Below are positions 37,625 through 49,200 of a DNA stretch of 64,000 bases, piece by piece. The notes beneath the pieces are model-generated. The model did not search any database and had not been told where the DNA came from. It saw only the letters and a program-made list of their open reading frames with translations. How positions within the stretch are numbered: position 1 is the stretch's first letter; each line of letters opens with the position of its first letter. Both the position numbers and the translations under genes were made by a program. This stretch comes from Acridotheres tristis (lineage: Eukaryota > Chordata > Aves > Passeriformes > Sturnidae): positions 64,742,433 to 64,806,432 of the forward strand of contig CM072886.1 of the NCBI GenBank assembly GCA_037013685.1, in the 5' to 3' direction.

Positions 37625-37930
37625 AACCAATCCCAAAGCCCTCAGCACATTGCTAATTAATTCCTTTCCCATGAGAAGAAAATTATTTCTTTCCTTATTT
37701 TTAACAGCCTTCGAACAACGTGAGGGTCTTTCTGGCTGCAAGGTAATTACAGAGCTGTTGCTTCTCACCTAAATCCTCTCTATTTGCACAGAACATTTTT
37801 AGTATGCACTACATCCTTGTCATCCTTTAAATGCTTCTGTAATTAAAGGCAATGCTGCCAAAAAGATGTTCCAAGTTGAATAAAAAAATATTTATTTGCA
37901 TGAGTAAACCGGCTAATTATTTGGACAATC
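37625..37930. promoter_or_regulatory. Candidate developmental enhancer-like element
   Basis: Within about 300 bp there are four TAATTA homeodomain cores (37654-37659, 37744-37749 inside the palindrome GTAATTAC, 37840-37845 and 37914-37919) and a perfect octamer site ATTTGCAT at 37894-37901, the classical POU-factor motif. The stretch is free of repeats and retains CpGs at about 37712, 37719 and 37911. This combination is typical of conserved non-coding elements near developmental regulators. TAATTA is common in AT-rich DNA, so the density is suggestive rather than proof. Confidence 0.3.
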
Positions 37931-40145
37931 TTACACAAACATTTTTCCTGTAAGTTGTGTTTAGGAATAGAAAAAGTAGCCATCAACTCAAGCATGCAGT
38001 GAGGAAAAAAAAACAGTGTTAAACCACAGCCATCAATTTAAACTTGGTATATACCTCTATACTTGATTTTCCAAGAAAAAAGAAAATTGTTGCAAACACA
38101 GTCCTGCACATGCATTGACTGCTACTGTAAGATTACAACTCTGCTGCTTAGTAGAACTGAAAACATGCTCACATGCAGATATGCTCTTTGAAACAAAAGA
38201 AAAATCAAATAAGCAGATTCAGACTGTGCCATTAATCCACTCACCATCCTCAACAAGAACTCCTGGTGCTATTGCGCTCTGTAGGTTCCACTGTATCACT
38301 TCATCAGAGATTTGGGAAACTCTCATTTCTACAAACAACTAACTGCAGGCTGGTGCTATCAGGACAGTCACACAGCTTCTTCTCTTCTATCATATTTACT
38401 TGTCATAAATTATTTGACTAGGTTTTGATTTAGAGTAATTCAAACCAGGATGGTGAGCAAAGAGAGAAGGCAGAGGCTTCCATTAAAGAAGGCTGTTAAG
38501 GTATTATTTGTAACATAATAGTGCCCTTCCATGGAAAGATACCTGCTTCTTTTACATGCCCTAGGTCAAGTCCAAAACATGAAAGATATGTGAAAACATT
38601 AGCCCTGCTTATGCAAGTCATAAATTTTACTGAGTCCTTTACATTTGATTATGTTTCCATGCATAACTTCAAATGAGTCATTTCATCCTACCACCTGGTT
38701 TCCAGACACTTCATCCCCCGACTTGGTTTGCTTAAGGAGCTCTTCTTGTTCATCCGAATATTTTGGGTCTTAATCGGCAGAGGATTTCCCTTCCACTGTT
38801 TTTCATTCTGTATTTTCATGGTGGTCCTTTATCTAAGTCCAGTCAAAGACAGTTCTGCTTGCCAGGTACTGAATGCCCTTGAGCTGTGTTACATCACTCA
38901 CAACTGCAAATAGTTTGCAGTGATCTATCTTGGCCCAACTTTAATAAGAATGTTGTAGAAAGGGCTGGTGATTCTGTTTTGGATTTTAGTGTTTGGGTTA
39001 CTCATGTTTCCATAAAACTGCATGCAGGGTCACAAAGCAACCACTGAACTGGATTTATAACCTTTATATGGGAAGTTCAACTTCCCTGAGATAGGATTCC
39101 TGCTATGCCTGAACTCAGCTGCAAAGCACTGTGTCAAGGCCTTGAGCCCTTCGATGGCAAATATTTGTTTTGAAAATGGTTTTATTCTTTAGTAAATATC
39201 AATTAAGGATTAGGGTGGGCAGTAACATTCACCTTTACAAAATTATCCTTCAAAAATACAGCAAAGAGCTTTTTTTTTCCCTCTCAGAGGTCTAGACCTA
39301 ACTGGTACTGAGAGTAGTATGTAACATCTCAGAGCAACTCAAAAAAAAAGAGATGTCACAATAGTAAAGAAGGCAAAAAGAGTTAAGTTTTGTTTGAGGT
39401 AACACAAACAAGGCGGGGGAAGCCAAAACAAACGACGTTTGGATGTTCCTGACTGATTCTCAGACACATTTTCTGTCCAGCATTAACAAGCTCAGATCAT
39501 CCACACACTGAGCCAAAAGAATAAGACTTAACCATAACTAGGCTGCAGAAAAGACATGAAAGTAAAACTTAGAAAAATACCTCAAGCTTTAGAAAAAGAA
39601 TTTGTCTCTAGGAAACAATTTCTGTTAACAGCAATGCTATACATAACCCCTTTGAGCCTTTTAGCAGCTACATGATGCAGCAAAAAATCTTAAACAGAGT
39701 GTGCCACTATGCTTTTGAAAAGAAGAAAACTATGCTAGTAATGACGCTGGAAAACGTACATCAGTTATTTGGTCCTAGAATTAAATCAGAATAATACTTC
39801 AGATAGTCTGAACTTCCACAATAAGCTTAACCCTGCTTAAATTTCTGAGATGACTGTACAGTGAAATTATGAGAAAAGAAGAAATAGGCACAAGAGACTG
39901 TAGTCTGGACAGTACATTTCCAGAAGAGAGTAAAAGGTTTAAAGTCAATATTGTTTGTTCCAAAGAAGGTAGCACATCAAGAACATCTGGGGCTGTACCT
40001 GTAAGATCTCTGTGCAGACTCTTTTAGCCAGTATTTCATATGTTATGTCTTATAAAAATCACATACAGTTTGCTAATGCTACATAGCAAAAAGAAAACAA
40101 AGATAGAACCTGGTTCCCCTTAGATTATTATCTGTATTAAATAAT

Positions 40146-40211
40146 GGCCAAATGCTCTCCTGGCTTAATTCCATTAAGTGCAATGGAATCATGCCAGAAA
40201 AGTATTTAGCC
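40146..40211. repeat. Ancient palindromic repeat, 66-bp hairpin copy
   Basis: Arms 40146-40175 and 40182-40211 (30 nt each) are complementary at 24 positions, and five of the six differences are transitions, around a six-base loop. The arm order is GGCC-AAAT, CTGGC and ATTCCATT with the mirror AATGGAAT, matching the layout of the archosaur/turtle palindromic repeat type. Transition-dominated decay suggests an old element drifting neutrally, although base pairing is still good. Confidence 0.7.
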
Positions 40212-40247
40212 CTAAGCATTTAATGAGCATGTTACTTGAAAGATTAG

Positions 40248-40336
40248 GGGCCAGTTCATCCTCTGGTACAAGCTGGTGTAATTTCATTGCCTTACATGGA
40301 ACTATGCCAGCTCACAATAGCTGAAGATCTAGACTC
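40248..40336. repeat. Ancient palindromic repeat, 89-bp copy
   Basis: The left arm begins GGGCCAG, carries AGCTGGTGTAATTTCATT near 40271-40288, and is mirrored by ATGGAACTATGCCAGCT and a GAAGATCTAGAC end. Inner arms (17 nt) agree at 13 positions with only transitions differing. Outer arms agree at about half. Lies 36 bp after the previous copy, so this may be a nested or tandem insertion pair. Confidence 0.7.
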
Positions 40337-41062
40337 ACAGGTAAGTGAAGTTACTTTTGCCCTAACAAGTATGTGTGGCTCATGTCCTCATGTATGCTCA
40401 ACTTGTCAAATACTCTTGCAAAGATCAAGCCTGGCCTGCAAAGCTTCCCCACCCCCGAAAATGCCTAAGTGGTAATTTCTTCAATTTTTATATATCAATT
40501 TAACAACATGAGATTCTCTTTCTCCCCTCCTAAGCCTTCAAGTAAGGATTCTGCTAAATGCATAACTCTTCAGTCATATCTAATTTGGCTCTGACTACTA
40601 TGAAGTTACATTAAGGCAAACATTATTTCATGTTAGATTGACAATTATATAAAAGTCATAAGCCATTTTTACAACCTACATCTACATATCTCAGTCTTCT
40701 TTCTTTAAGATAATACCATCTTGCCTCAAAACAATGCTGGAAAGCAAAACTAATAATGCACAAAACTCCCATTCTCTGATGAAGGGTTATTATTCTTCAT
40801 GCAATGACATACAAAACCAATCTTCTCCTTCTTTTTCCTATTACTAAGTACAGATACACTTAGGTATGTTTATAAATTTTTGCTCGTGGTTATGAATTCT
40901 AAATCATTAGGGCAAAAGCTAACTTCAGTCAAAAATTTTAAATTAACAATTGCAAAATGAAATAAGCATCCGTCGTACTTTCTTCCATCTCAGCTGTCGG
41001 ATTTAATATGAGTACAACATTTCTAATCCTACTGAATGTGCTGGAAAGCAAAGAGCTGGACT

Positions 41063-41111
41063 ATCAGCTGATGCAAAACAGCTTAACTCCATTAAAGTTG
41101 ATTTATAACAC
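41063..41111 (+). repeat. Ancient palindromic repeat, partial copy
   Basis: CAGCTGATGCAAAACAGC, then TTAACTCCATTAAAGTTG, then ATTTATAACAC matches the remembered layout CAGCTGGTGTAAATCAGC, TAGCTCCATTGAAGTC, GATTTACACC, with the central part shortened. Confidence 0.6.
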
Positions 41112-41641
41112 TAAAAATCTCCCTCCTTAAGAAGGACTAAAATGACTATGATTAAACAGTGTCAGAGGTTTTGGACAACATCATTTTAGTAAAATCCTTG
41201 AGGATTTTAATGGGACTGGAGATATGACCAGTTCCTCTGCCAGATTTATGCTTTGGGGTAGGTTCTAGACAAACAAGTGGGGTAGCTTCAAGATAAAAAC
41301 AGAAAGAGAACGGCATTCCTTTCAAATTCTTTAGGAAGACTTTAGAAAATTCTCAGTAACTGAAAGGAAAAACACTGACTTACATAACCACACTTAAAGG
41401 ACTTGGCATCTGGACAGTCTGTAAAGTTCTAGGCGCAATATATTGCATTGGTGGATTGAGAATATCTCAAATAATCATTTTAATCACTTCAAAATATGCT
41501 GAAGAAAACTCTGAATAAGAATTGTCATATGCTCTTCACTTAATTGAAGATTTTTATGAAATATATGAAGGAAGTATGCAAAGAGAGCATTTATGTAATA
41601 GGAATGGTTAGCAATATAGCATTAGGGCACTCTAGGGCATG

Positions 41642-41713
41642 TTTTATTGGTTCATTAAATCTTGCCTCAGGTGTGTTCTACCACTCGAGGCAAGTATTAA
41701 TGGACCAATAAAA
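41642..41713 (+). ncRNA. Hairpin resembling a microRNA precursor (unconfirmed)
   Basis: Arms 41642-41673 and 41682-41713 (32 nt each) form 27 Watson-Crick pairs and two G-U pairs on the plus strand (T41652 with G41703, G70-T85 in the 416xx numbering). There is one 2-by-2 internal loop (41659-41660 opposite 41695-41696), one single mismatch (A41669 opposite C41686) and an eight-base apical loop (41674-41681). Length (72 nt), loop size and a stem with small bulges match metazoan pre-microRNAs. I do not recognise a known mature sequence. A decayed MITE or chance inverted duplication is the alternative. Both wobble positions would be A-C mismatches in the minus-strand RNA, so plus is the better folding strand. 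Confidence 0.35.
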
Positions 41714-41731
41714 AAGACCCTGGGGTCTTTT
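41712..41731. repeat. 9-bp perfect inverted repeat next to the hairpin
   Basis: AAAAGACCC and GGGTCTTTT separated by two bases. It directly abuts the larger hairpin at 41642-41713, making a two-hairpin cluster. Confidence 0.6.
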
Positions 41732-42062
41732 AATGCCATAATACTATGTCTGTCTACATTTAAATTAATTTTTAAAATAGCTTTTAAAAATAATTTTCCT
41801 TGGTATTTAATATATCCTTCCACTATTTAAAATTTTGTAGTAGAAATATGAAATGGCTAGAAAACAAAGACAGAAAAGTCTACTGTCTAATAAAAATGTA
41901 AGTACTTTCTGAACAGTAAAAATGTTAACCTCTTGTACTTAAATGCCTCCCCCATTTTATACACTCACTTTTTCTTGTTTACTGATTCATTTTGATATCA
42001 TAAAACCAATATGAAAGACAGTTATGTAGACCTGGTTTTTTTACTTTATTGGAATCCGTCAG

Positions 42063-42092
42063 AATCAAGCTGCTCTTCAAAGCAGCTTGATT
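42063..42092. repeat. Hairpin with 12-bp perfect stem and 6-nt loop
   Basis: AATCAAGCTGCT (42063-42074) pairs exactly with AGCAGCTTGATT (42081-42092) around CTTCAA, and one extra G-T pair extends the base. Stem is moderately GC-rich and would be stable in RNA. No known RNA family recognised. Confidence 0.6.
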
Positions 42093-43789
42093 TCAACAAC
42101 CTTAAAACTTTGGCTGAATTCCCTAGACAGCAGCTAACTGATACAAGAATCCTGTCTGTGTTTCTAGAGATGGACAAGCTGATAGTCTGTAATAAAAACT
42201 GCAAGACCATTTTCTGCCAGTAGCAGATGCAGAACAGGAAAGCTTGGAGATAGATTGTTTAGGGGAGGAAGAAGAAGAGGAGTAATAGCCAGCTCAATTT
42301 ATCAAATATCCTGTTTCACAACTTCTGCAACAAAGAGCATTTCCCCTCACCTTTCAGAATACCAAAACTCTTGAAATCTCAAACTTGTGCAGGTAAGCTG
42401 GGGTTTTTGTCAACACCCTGGAATCGGTCAGTAGACACAGCAATGTTACAGAAAACAACTTGAGTGAGAATGGCTAACCTAAGGATAATAAACTAAAATA
42501 ATTTTGAAATATACATGCCTATTTGATTGGAGCAAAATGGAATTATATACAAATGTCTCATAACACAGCCTTCCCCTTCACTCCAAAGTGTTTTGTATAA
42601 AGCAGTGATACTCCAACCTCTTTTTGATTTTGTTTTTCTTCCCCAAAGTAACTGTTATAATTTCCAGTGCTGCAAGTGAGGTTGCAGAGTTGAAGGTATA
42701 GACTGATTATACATGACTAATGATGAAAGCCTTGTTGAGAATAAGAAAAATCTGAATAGATTCAACTTCTGCTGGTGTAAAATTTCCTGGGAAGTCAGTC
42801 ACCTACTGCTCATACCGCACATTTGTATTCCTTTCATTAGACAGGCTACCAAGGACTGGAAGCTGTTGAAGGGACGTGTATATGCCCCACTCAGAGCATT
42901 GCCTTGTCTCCTCAGACACCCTTAGATCCACAATGATTGCCAATAGGGCAAACTGTGCCCCAAATCAGCTTAACAGCATTTAAGAAACACTTAATGTAAG
43001 TCCAACTATAAAAACTGCTAGTAACTAGTTCAGTGATCTCCTTTGAGTTATGCAACACCAACTGCACATTCCTTGTCCTAGTAAACAAGAATTTCACCAA
43101 CATTTTTGGACCAGAATGTGACATTGTCTCACATGTTGTATGCTACCTTCCCAGAACTTCCATGGAAACACATGGCACCATGCATGCTAGTCCAGTATGG
43201 GAAGGCATAACGACTTCCATTTAAGAGCAAAGTGACTGTGTCCTACAAGAAGCCCTTATTTATCCCCCCAAATTAGGTACTAATCCTGCCATGTAAATTA
43301 TTTAAATGGATAAGCAGAGGGAAGAGCTGACGATGTACTAAAGGACTTACTACATATTTTTAACGATTATTTCTCTTCTTGTGAGCAAGATGTGTTCTCA
43401 CAAAGTACAGAAGCATAAACAACAGAATCCAAAATATACTAGAATTTTCCTGTGTCAGCCAGTGACCGATGGTTATCTTCAGCCTGGTTCCAAAGCAGAT
43501 ATTATGGTTTTTGTGCAAGAAACATCCTTCTATACTATCAGTAAGTAGCAAGATCTGCCTGCCAAATCCCCTCAATCTACAAAGAAATTGATTGTGTCAC
43601 TATTCCATTGTGTGAAAATTGATTCCAGGATTGGATAAAACTCTAAGTTTATTTCTACATCAAGAGGTATAAATATTTTCCAAGTAATGACCAAGACACA
43701 TCGTCACCAATACACAGTCCATATGTAAATACTCAGGCTTTACAGGTACATAGACATTATAAAGCTCTGTAAGATATCAGCATTGCTTA

Positions 43790-44120
43790 TTGTAAATGAA
43801 GTGGTTTTAAAAGGAAACTCAGGAGTCGAGTTGCCATTTTTCCCCTCTAATTCTGCTAGCTAAATCCATTAGAGATCACACCTAGAGCTGTATTTCTAGT
43901 GCAACCACTTGAATTCACATTAGATTTATCTCACCCTATAAAAGCACAATTCATTAAACAGACTGATAAAACTGGTCTGTTTAAACTAAGGCAATTTTAT
44001 CACAGTCATTTCAATTATTTAACACTGCTTTCTTAAATCAGTACTTAAAGCTTTATTTTGACAAGTATTCTTTAAATAAATGAGCTGCAATTTAAACAAT
44101 GAGAAAATAATGACCCAGAA
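43790..44120. promoter_or_regulatory. Candidate conserved non-coding stretch with hairpin
   Basis: Repeat-free sequence with TCTAATTCTGCTAGC, TTCATTAAACAGAC and CAATTATTTAACAC words and a perfect 10-bp inverted repeat (TTAAACAGAC at 43954-43963 with GTCTGTTTAA at 43975-43984). Looks like a conserved non-coding element, by appearance only. Confidence 0.18.
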
Positions 44121-45365
44121 CAATATATACAATTAGGGAGATATTTTCCAAATATAAATGCTCAGTATATTTTAAAAGTGATGCACAATGTCTCAAGTAA
44201 TGCATACTTCACACACTGAAGTGACTTTTACAGTTGATGGTGGGATCATCCAAAGAACTTCTAACCCAAAGACTCAGTCCTAATCTCAAATTTTGATAAA
44301 GTTTTACCACAACAACATTTTTGACAATTTAAGATCAACCAATTCCATCTATCCAGTTCTCACCACAGGACATAAACTATGGAAATGCTACAGTGATTCC
44401 ATGAAGCCAATGACATATTTAACAGAGCTCTTCCTTGATCTATAGTGGCATACAGGAATTTGAACCAGGGTGACCAAGTCATAGGTTATAAACCAAGTGT
44501 GACAGACAGCAAGCAAAACTGATATGAGCTCTACAAGCACTTTTGTATGCTTCTGATAAACTTTTTTTTGCTTTTTCTTCTACATATAAAACATTTCTTA
44601 AACAAAAGACCTGTCCAAGCACTGCATCATTCCATTCTTTATATCACACAACTATGGAAATCACTGAAAGACTGTAAGTTTGAATTTTTAAAGACCCACT
44701 AATCAAGGGAACCACTACAGTACCTTTGGGACAATCTGGATATACCTTCCCAATATTACTTTTATTCCAGCTGGCATCTCTACCATGATGACTTTTAAAA
44801 CAAATCTAGATCTCAGAACACAAGCTGCATACCTAATTTGCCTAACTCTGCATCAATGACAACAAAATGCATCATGAATTTTGGTTTTAAGACTATCTGC
44901 AATATAGCTAGATAAGACCCTGAAGTAAAATTCATTTGTTCCTTATTGAAGCAATTTCCTATACTGAATTCACAGTCACACATACCAACAACGAAATGCT
45001 GAATCAAATTTTAGCCACAAGAGGAATGCATTGCATAAAGTCCATCATAAATAAGTTTACAGACTTTTAAAATGAAATAGTCTTTCATATAGGTACTCCT
45101 TTGACTTAGTCATGGATTGCTAAGCATTCATCATGCTGTAACAATTCAAATTTAAGCTTTCCTTGTTCAAAGATAGAGCAATTAGCCTTCAGGTTATTTC
45201 AAAGGGAGCAACAGTCCTCATCCAGCCCTGAAGAAAGGAAATGGTTCCGAGGGAAAGAGCTGTAAAACCAAATATTTAAATTTTCCTACTTTGTCATACT
45301 TATCAGCAGTATTCTCATGTTTGAGAAACACTGCAAGCTCTGACAAATGACAGTGGTACAGGGGC

Positions 45366-45836
45366 CCCTGACTACAAGAAAGATATTGAGGTGCTGGAGT
45401 GTGTCCAAAAAAAGGCAGTGGAACTGGTGAAAGGATGAGAACAGAAGTGTGATGAGGAGCAGCTAAGGGAGCTGGGGTTGTTTAGCCTGGAAAAGAGTCC
45501 TCAGAAGACCCTACAACTACCTGAAAAGATGTTTTAATGAGATGGAGGTCAGTCCCCCAGGTAACAAATGGAGGGATGAGAGGAAACAGCCTCAAGTTGT
45601 GCCAGGGGAGGTTTAGATTGAATATTAAGATTTTTTTTTTTTTTTCACTGAAAGGGTTGTCAGGCATTGCAACATCTGCTAAATGAAGTGGTGGCTTCAC
45701 CATCGCTATAAGCATTCAAAACACGTTTAAATGTGGCCCTTGAGAACACCATTTAGCAGTGTACATGGCAGTCCTGGGGTAATGGGTGGACTCCATGTTC
45801 TTAGAGGTCTTTTCAAAGACAATTCTATGACTATAC
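45366..45836 (+). mobile_element. CR1 LINE 3' fragment
   Basis: About 470 bp of the CR1 3' end in plus orientation. Landmarks are TACAAGAAAGATATTGAGG, GAGCTGGGGTTGTTTAGCC, CTACAACTACCTGAAAAG, AGGTAACAAATGGAGGGATG, GCCAGGGGAGGTTTAGATTG, CTGAAAGGGTTGTCAGGCAT, TTAGAGGTCTTTTCAAAGAC, and the terminal ATTCTATGACTATA, a worn (ATTCTATG)n end. It covers the extreme 3' coding end and untranslated tail, so no protein domain remains. A 15-T run at 45631-45645 has expanded inside it. Its different 3' repeat suggests a different CR1 subfamily from the 22.5-kb copy. Confidence 0.97.
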
Positions 45837-46179
45837 ATTCACAGGTACCACACTGATCACTTCCCCTGACTGTACCCATTCACTTACTGCCACACTTGGC
45901 TTGAAGTTGACCATCATGATATAACTTCATGTAGTCTTACATTATACCTAAATCTGGAGGGTAGTGAGCCCTCAGGACATAATGTAGGTAAAACTCAAAC
46001 TTCATAATACATAAACACCTCATTTTAAACCTGAATCAAAGCTATGTCCCAATGCAAGAACAGAAGCCTTCTTTCATGGTAGCAAATAATCAAAACAACC
46101 TCTATGGTCATGTCACAGCATTATATTCTAAGTGAAACCAACACCAAGTCACGCTAACATTTTACTCCCCCAAGAGTTG

Positions 46180-46220
46180 GGTTGAAGTCAGTGGAGCTGC
46201 TCCTGCTGTTAAATCCTGCC
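46180..46220 (+). repeat. Ancient palindromic repeat, partial copy
   Basis: GGTTGAAGTCAGTGGAGC, then TGCTCCTGCTGTTAAATCC matches the remembered half-element ATTGAAGTCAATGGAGTTAC, then CTCCTGATTTACACC. Confidence 0.5.
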
Positions 46221-49200
46221 ATGTCTGATGGTGAGACTGACAGAACCTGATTCTCATGGATATTTAGATCATCACTGCTGTTTGTTGTTGTCAGATATGA
46301 AAATGGGCTTCTTCCATCACTGCTTGTCTTTTTAAGCTTATGAGAAAAAATAACTTCTTGGTATAAACGAATTTCAAAATTTGCAGACTTCTCAGCTCAG
46401 ACTATTCTGAGCACAAGTCTGCAACTCCTTTTCAAACTAAAAAATTTATAATATTGGCAAGAGATGCATAAATAATGATGAGATTAAAAAGAAAGAATAT
46501 TAGTATATTTTAGCTTACACAGACCATTCCTATATCATCAGTTGCTGACATGCAGCCTTTGAAAAATAAACATATTTATGCAATTGCCACATAGACCTCC
46601 TGTGTGGTATAAATAGATACTCTGCTAAATATAAAAACAGCAGGCATGCACAAAAGTATATATGCACTAAGGATTAGTTATAAAGGAGCTAACAGAAAGA
46701 CAATGCCTCCTGGGTTTACAGGGCAAATGTAATTTCTATAATGAACCTTTTTTTTAAAATTTCTGATAGTTTTAGACCCAGGCAATAAGGTAGAAGTTTT
46801 TGTAAGAGAAAGTAGTGCACTGACAATATCATGAAATAGAGAATTGATTCCAAACAAATGAATATTAAATAGCTAGACGTCAAAGGAAAGTACACAATTG
46901 TTGCTTTAGGAAGGAGAGGGGAAAAGCCACACCATTTTCAACTGTCATCAGTAGCCAAAAAACAACACGAGCCTACCATTAGTGTTTACTGATGATTACT
47001 AGATATGCTTCTGTTAGTATTCCAGAGCCAGCCCTGCCATAGTAATGTTTATTATTACTCTTTGTAGCTGTAGGCAGCCAGAGGCTCACTGTGTCTATTC
47101 CTTTCTCATCATTTTAAAAAGATTAATCTTTAGACAATGATCTGCTGATATCATTAATCTTAGTCTTGAACTTCTTTGTTGTTCTTTCCCAGTAATGAAC
47201 AGTAACACAAAAAATGCCTTTCCTTCAAAAACAACAGGGACCTGATTTGTTGGGACTCTGGACTTGGAGTAATTTTTCACTGCAGCACACTATCAATGCA
47301 AGATGGCAACCTAAGTGAGACATCCTTATTCTCTGCATCACTCCCCATTCTTGTACCAAGCCAAATCTTTATGTTAATATAGCTGCTACCAGAGTAGAAA
47401 ACAGTGCCAGGCTTTCACATGCACTTCCATGACACAGATGGCTCTGCAGTCCAGCACTGTGCCACAAATGTATTCCTCTTGGTATTACAGAAAGATAGAG
47501 TCTTTCTGTGGCAAGGGGTAATAAGTTTTTCTAGAATCACTACTCAAATGTTCACCTGCTCACGTATTTCCCCCTCAATAAAAACTCCAGAACTCACCTC
47601 TCCATGAAACTTGTCACTTACATACTTTCATTTCCCCAGCTTTAAAATAATGCTTGCTGGAAATAAGAAAAAATTGTTTCTTGCTCCAGAAACACTGCAT
47701 CTTCCAGGGAAAAAAAAATCTTATTATTATCAGAAATTTAAACACACTAAAAATTGGAAAGTTTCATTTTCAATTTTTCCCCTTTTTCTTTCATATAGAA
47801 TATTTTCCATTAACACCAAATACACTGGAAAATTCAGTTCTCCAAACAGCAATACTGTTTCACCCCAGTTAACCCATGTCTAGTAGGGGAGTATGTACTC
47901 AGATAAAAGCCAGCTACATGGCTTCCAAATCCAAACTTTTTATATGAGCTAGTGTAGTGTTCTCTTCCTCAGAACTGTTGGAAAAACAGCGTTAATATAT
48001 TTAAGCTTGTGGTGACAAAGCAATTAACTGTGTTCTTCTTTTATTCAGTATATCGTGGTTCCTTAGAGTTCCAAGCATTGGAGAAATTAATTTAATATGT
48101 ATGTCAGGTGGGCATGGATCCTCTTCAGTACATTCAATAAAACACAAAATTTAAAAAAAATTAAGAAAAAGGTTATAAAAATAATGAAACTTTGATGTAG
48201 CAGAAAACCCCCAAACTTTCAAAACTTGCCTTTGTGGGAAATGTTACCATTTCCACTCATCAATTTCAGTACACCTTTCACAGCCCCTCTTCCCAATCAA
48301 TGTAAATTTCTCTACATAACTTCCTGGTTAGATCCACTCTTTCACATTCAGGCAAGTTCTCATACTGTGCCACCCACACAGGTATTACATTCTTTTTCTT
48401 ATGAGTAAAGTCAGTGCAAACATGCATGCAGATTATATTTTCCTTCTCTCATCACCAGCAACTCCATACTTCCTTGGAAAAAGTGAAAACAAAAGAGCAA
48501 TGTGCTCAAGATAAAGTATTTATAGGAGTCACACCTGACATTTTTGTCAGTATCACAAATGAAAACTACTGATTCCCAAATTATGCAGACCAGGTAAAAT
48601 CTTGGAGCAAGGTCTTCTCTTTGTCACTCTTATTGCCCATTTAATCAGTAAAATATAAAAGAGTTGCCCAGATTTATGCAGGAGCAGAATCTGTACCAAA
48701 TTTGCTCCATGATCTCCGTCCTGTAAAAAGCTAATTCTGTACTGTATGTGTAGCTAGCTCCAAGACAAGCCAATATTCTACCAGCTTTTCAGTTATGGCT
48801 GCCCTAACCCAAAAAACATGCTCTCTAATAATCTATTTTTTGGGGTAAAATCTTCCATCCTAAGTCTTCACCCCATGTTGAAATATTTTAACATTTGTTT
48901 AAATTCCCTTCAGACACTTATTTGTGGGAAGGTAAAATAAAAAGTATTCCAAATTGGCTAGATGTTTCACCACAGCTAAGATGATTGAAGCTGAGGATGT
49001 TTAAACTATGTGCATGAGAATATGATTTAAATATGCATAGGCATTTCTACCTCAATTACAATTTGCAAAGAACACAAATAAGCCATAAGGAAGAACAAAG
49101 TGCAAAAGAAAAACAAATAAAACAAAACAACAAAAAGTCAAGTCTGTTCTAGATTTTTAGTAAAATAATTAAAGGTAATTTCTGCATAGACACAAAAGAT

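Larger units (their letters stand above)
34415..40145. other. Non-coding AT-rich unique DNA
   Basis: No supportable gene. Frames are 102 codons or less. A three-unit tandem repeat lies at 35847-35883, the strongest regulatory-looking stretch of the window at 37625-37930, and a possible ancient repeat remnant at 37518-37566. Confidence 0.7.
41732..45365. other. Non-coding AT-rich unique DNA
   Basis: No supportable gene. Frames are under 75 codons. Contains two clean hairpins (42063-42092 and 43954-43984) and a possible conserved stretch at 43790-44120. Confidence 0.7.
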
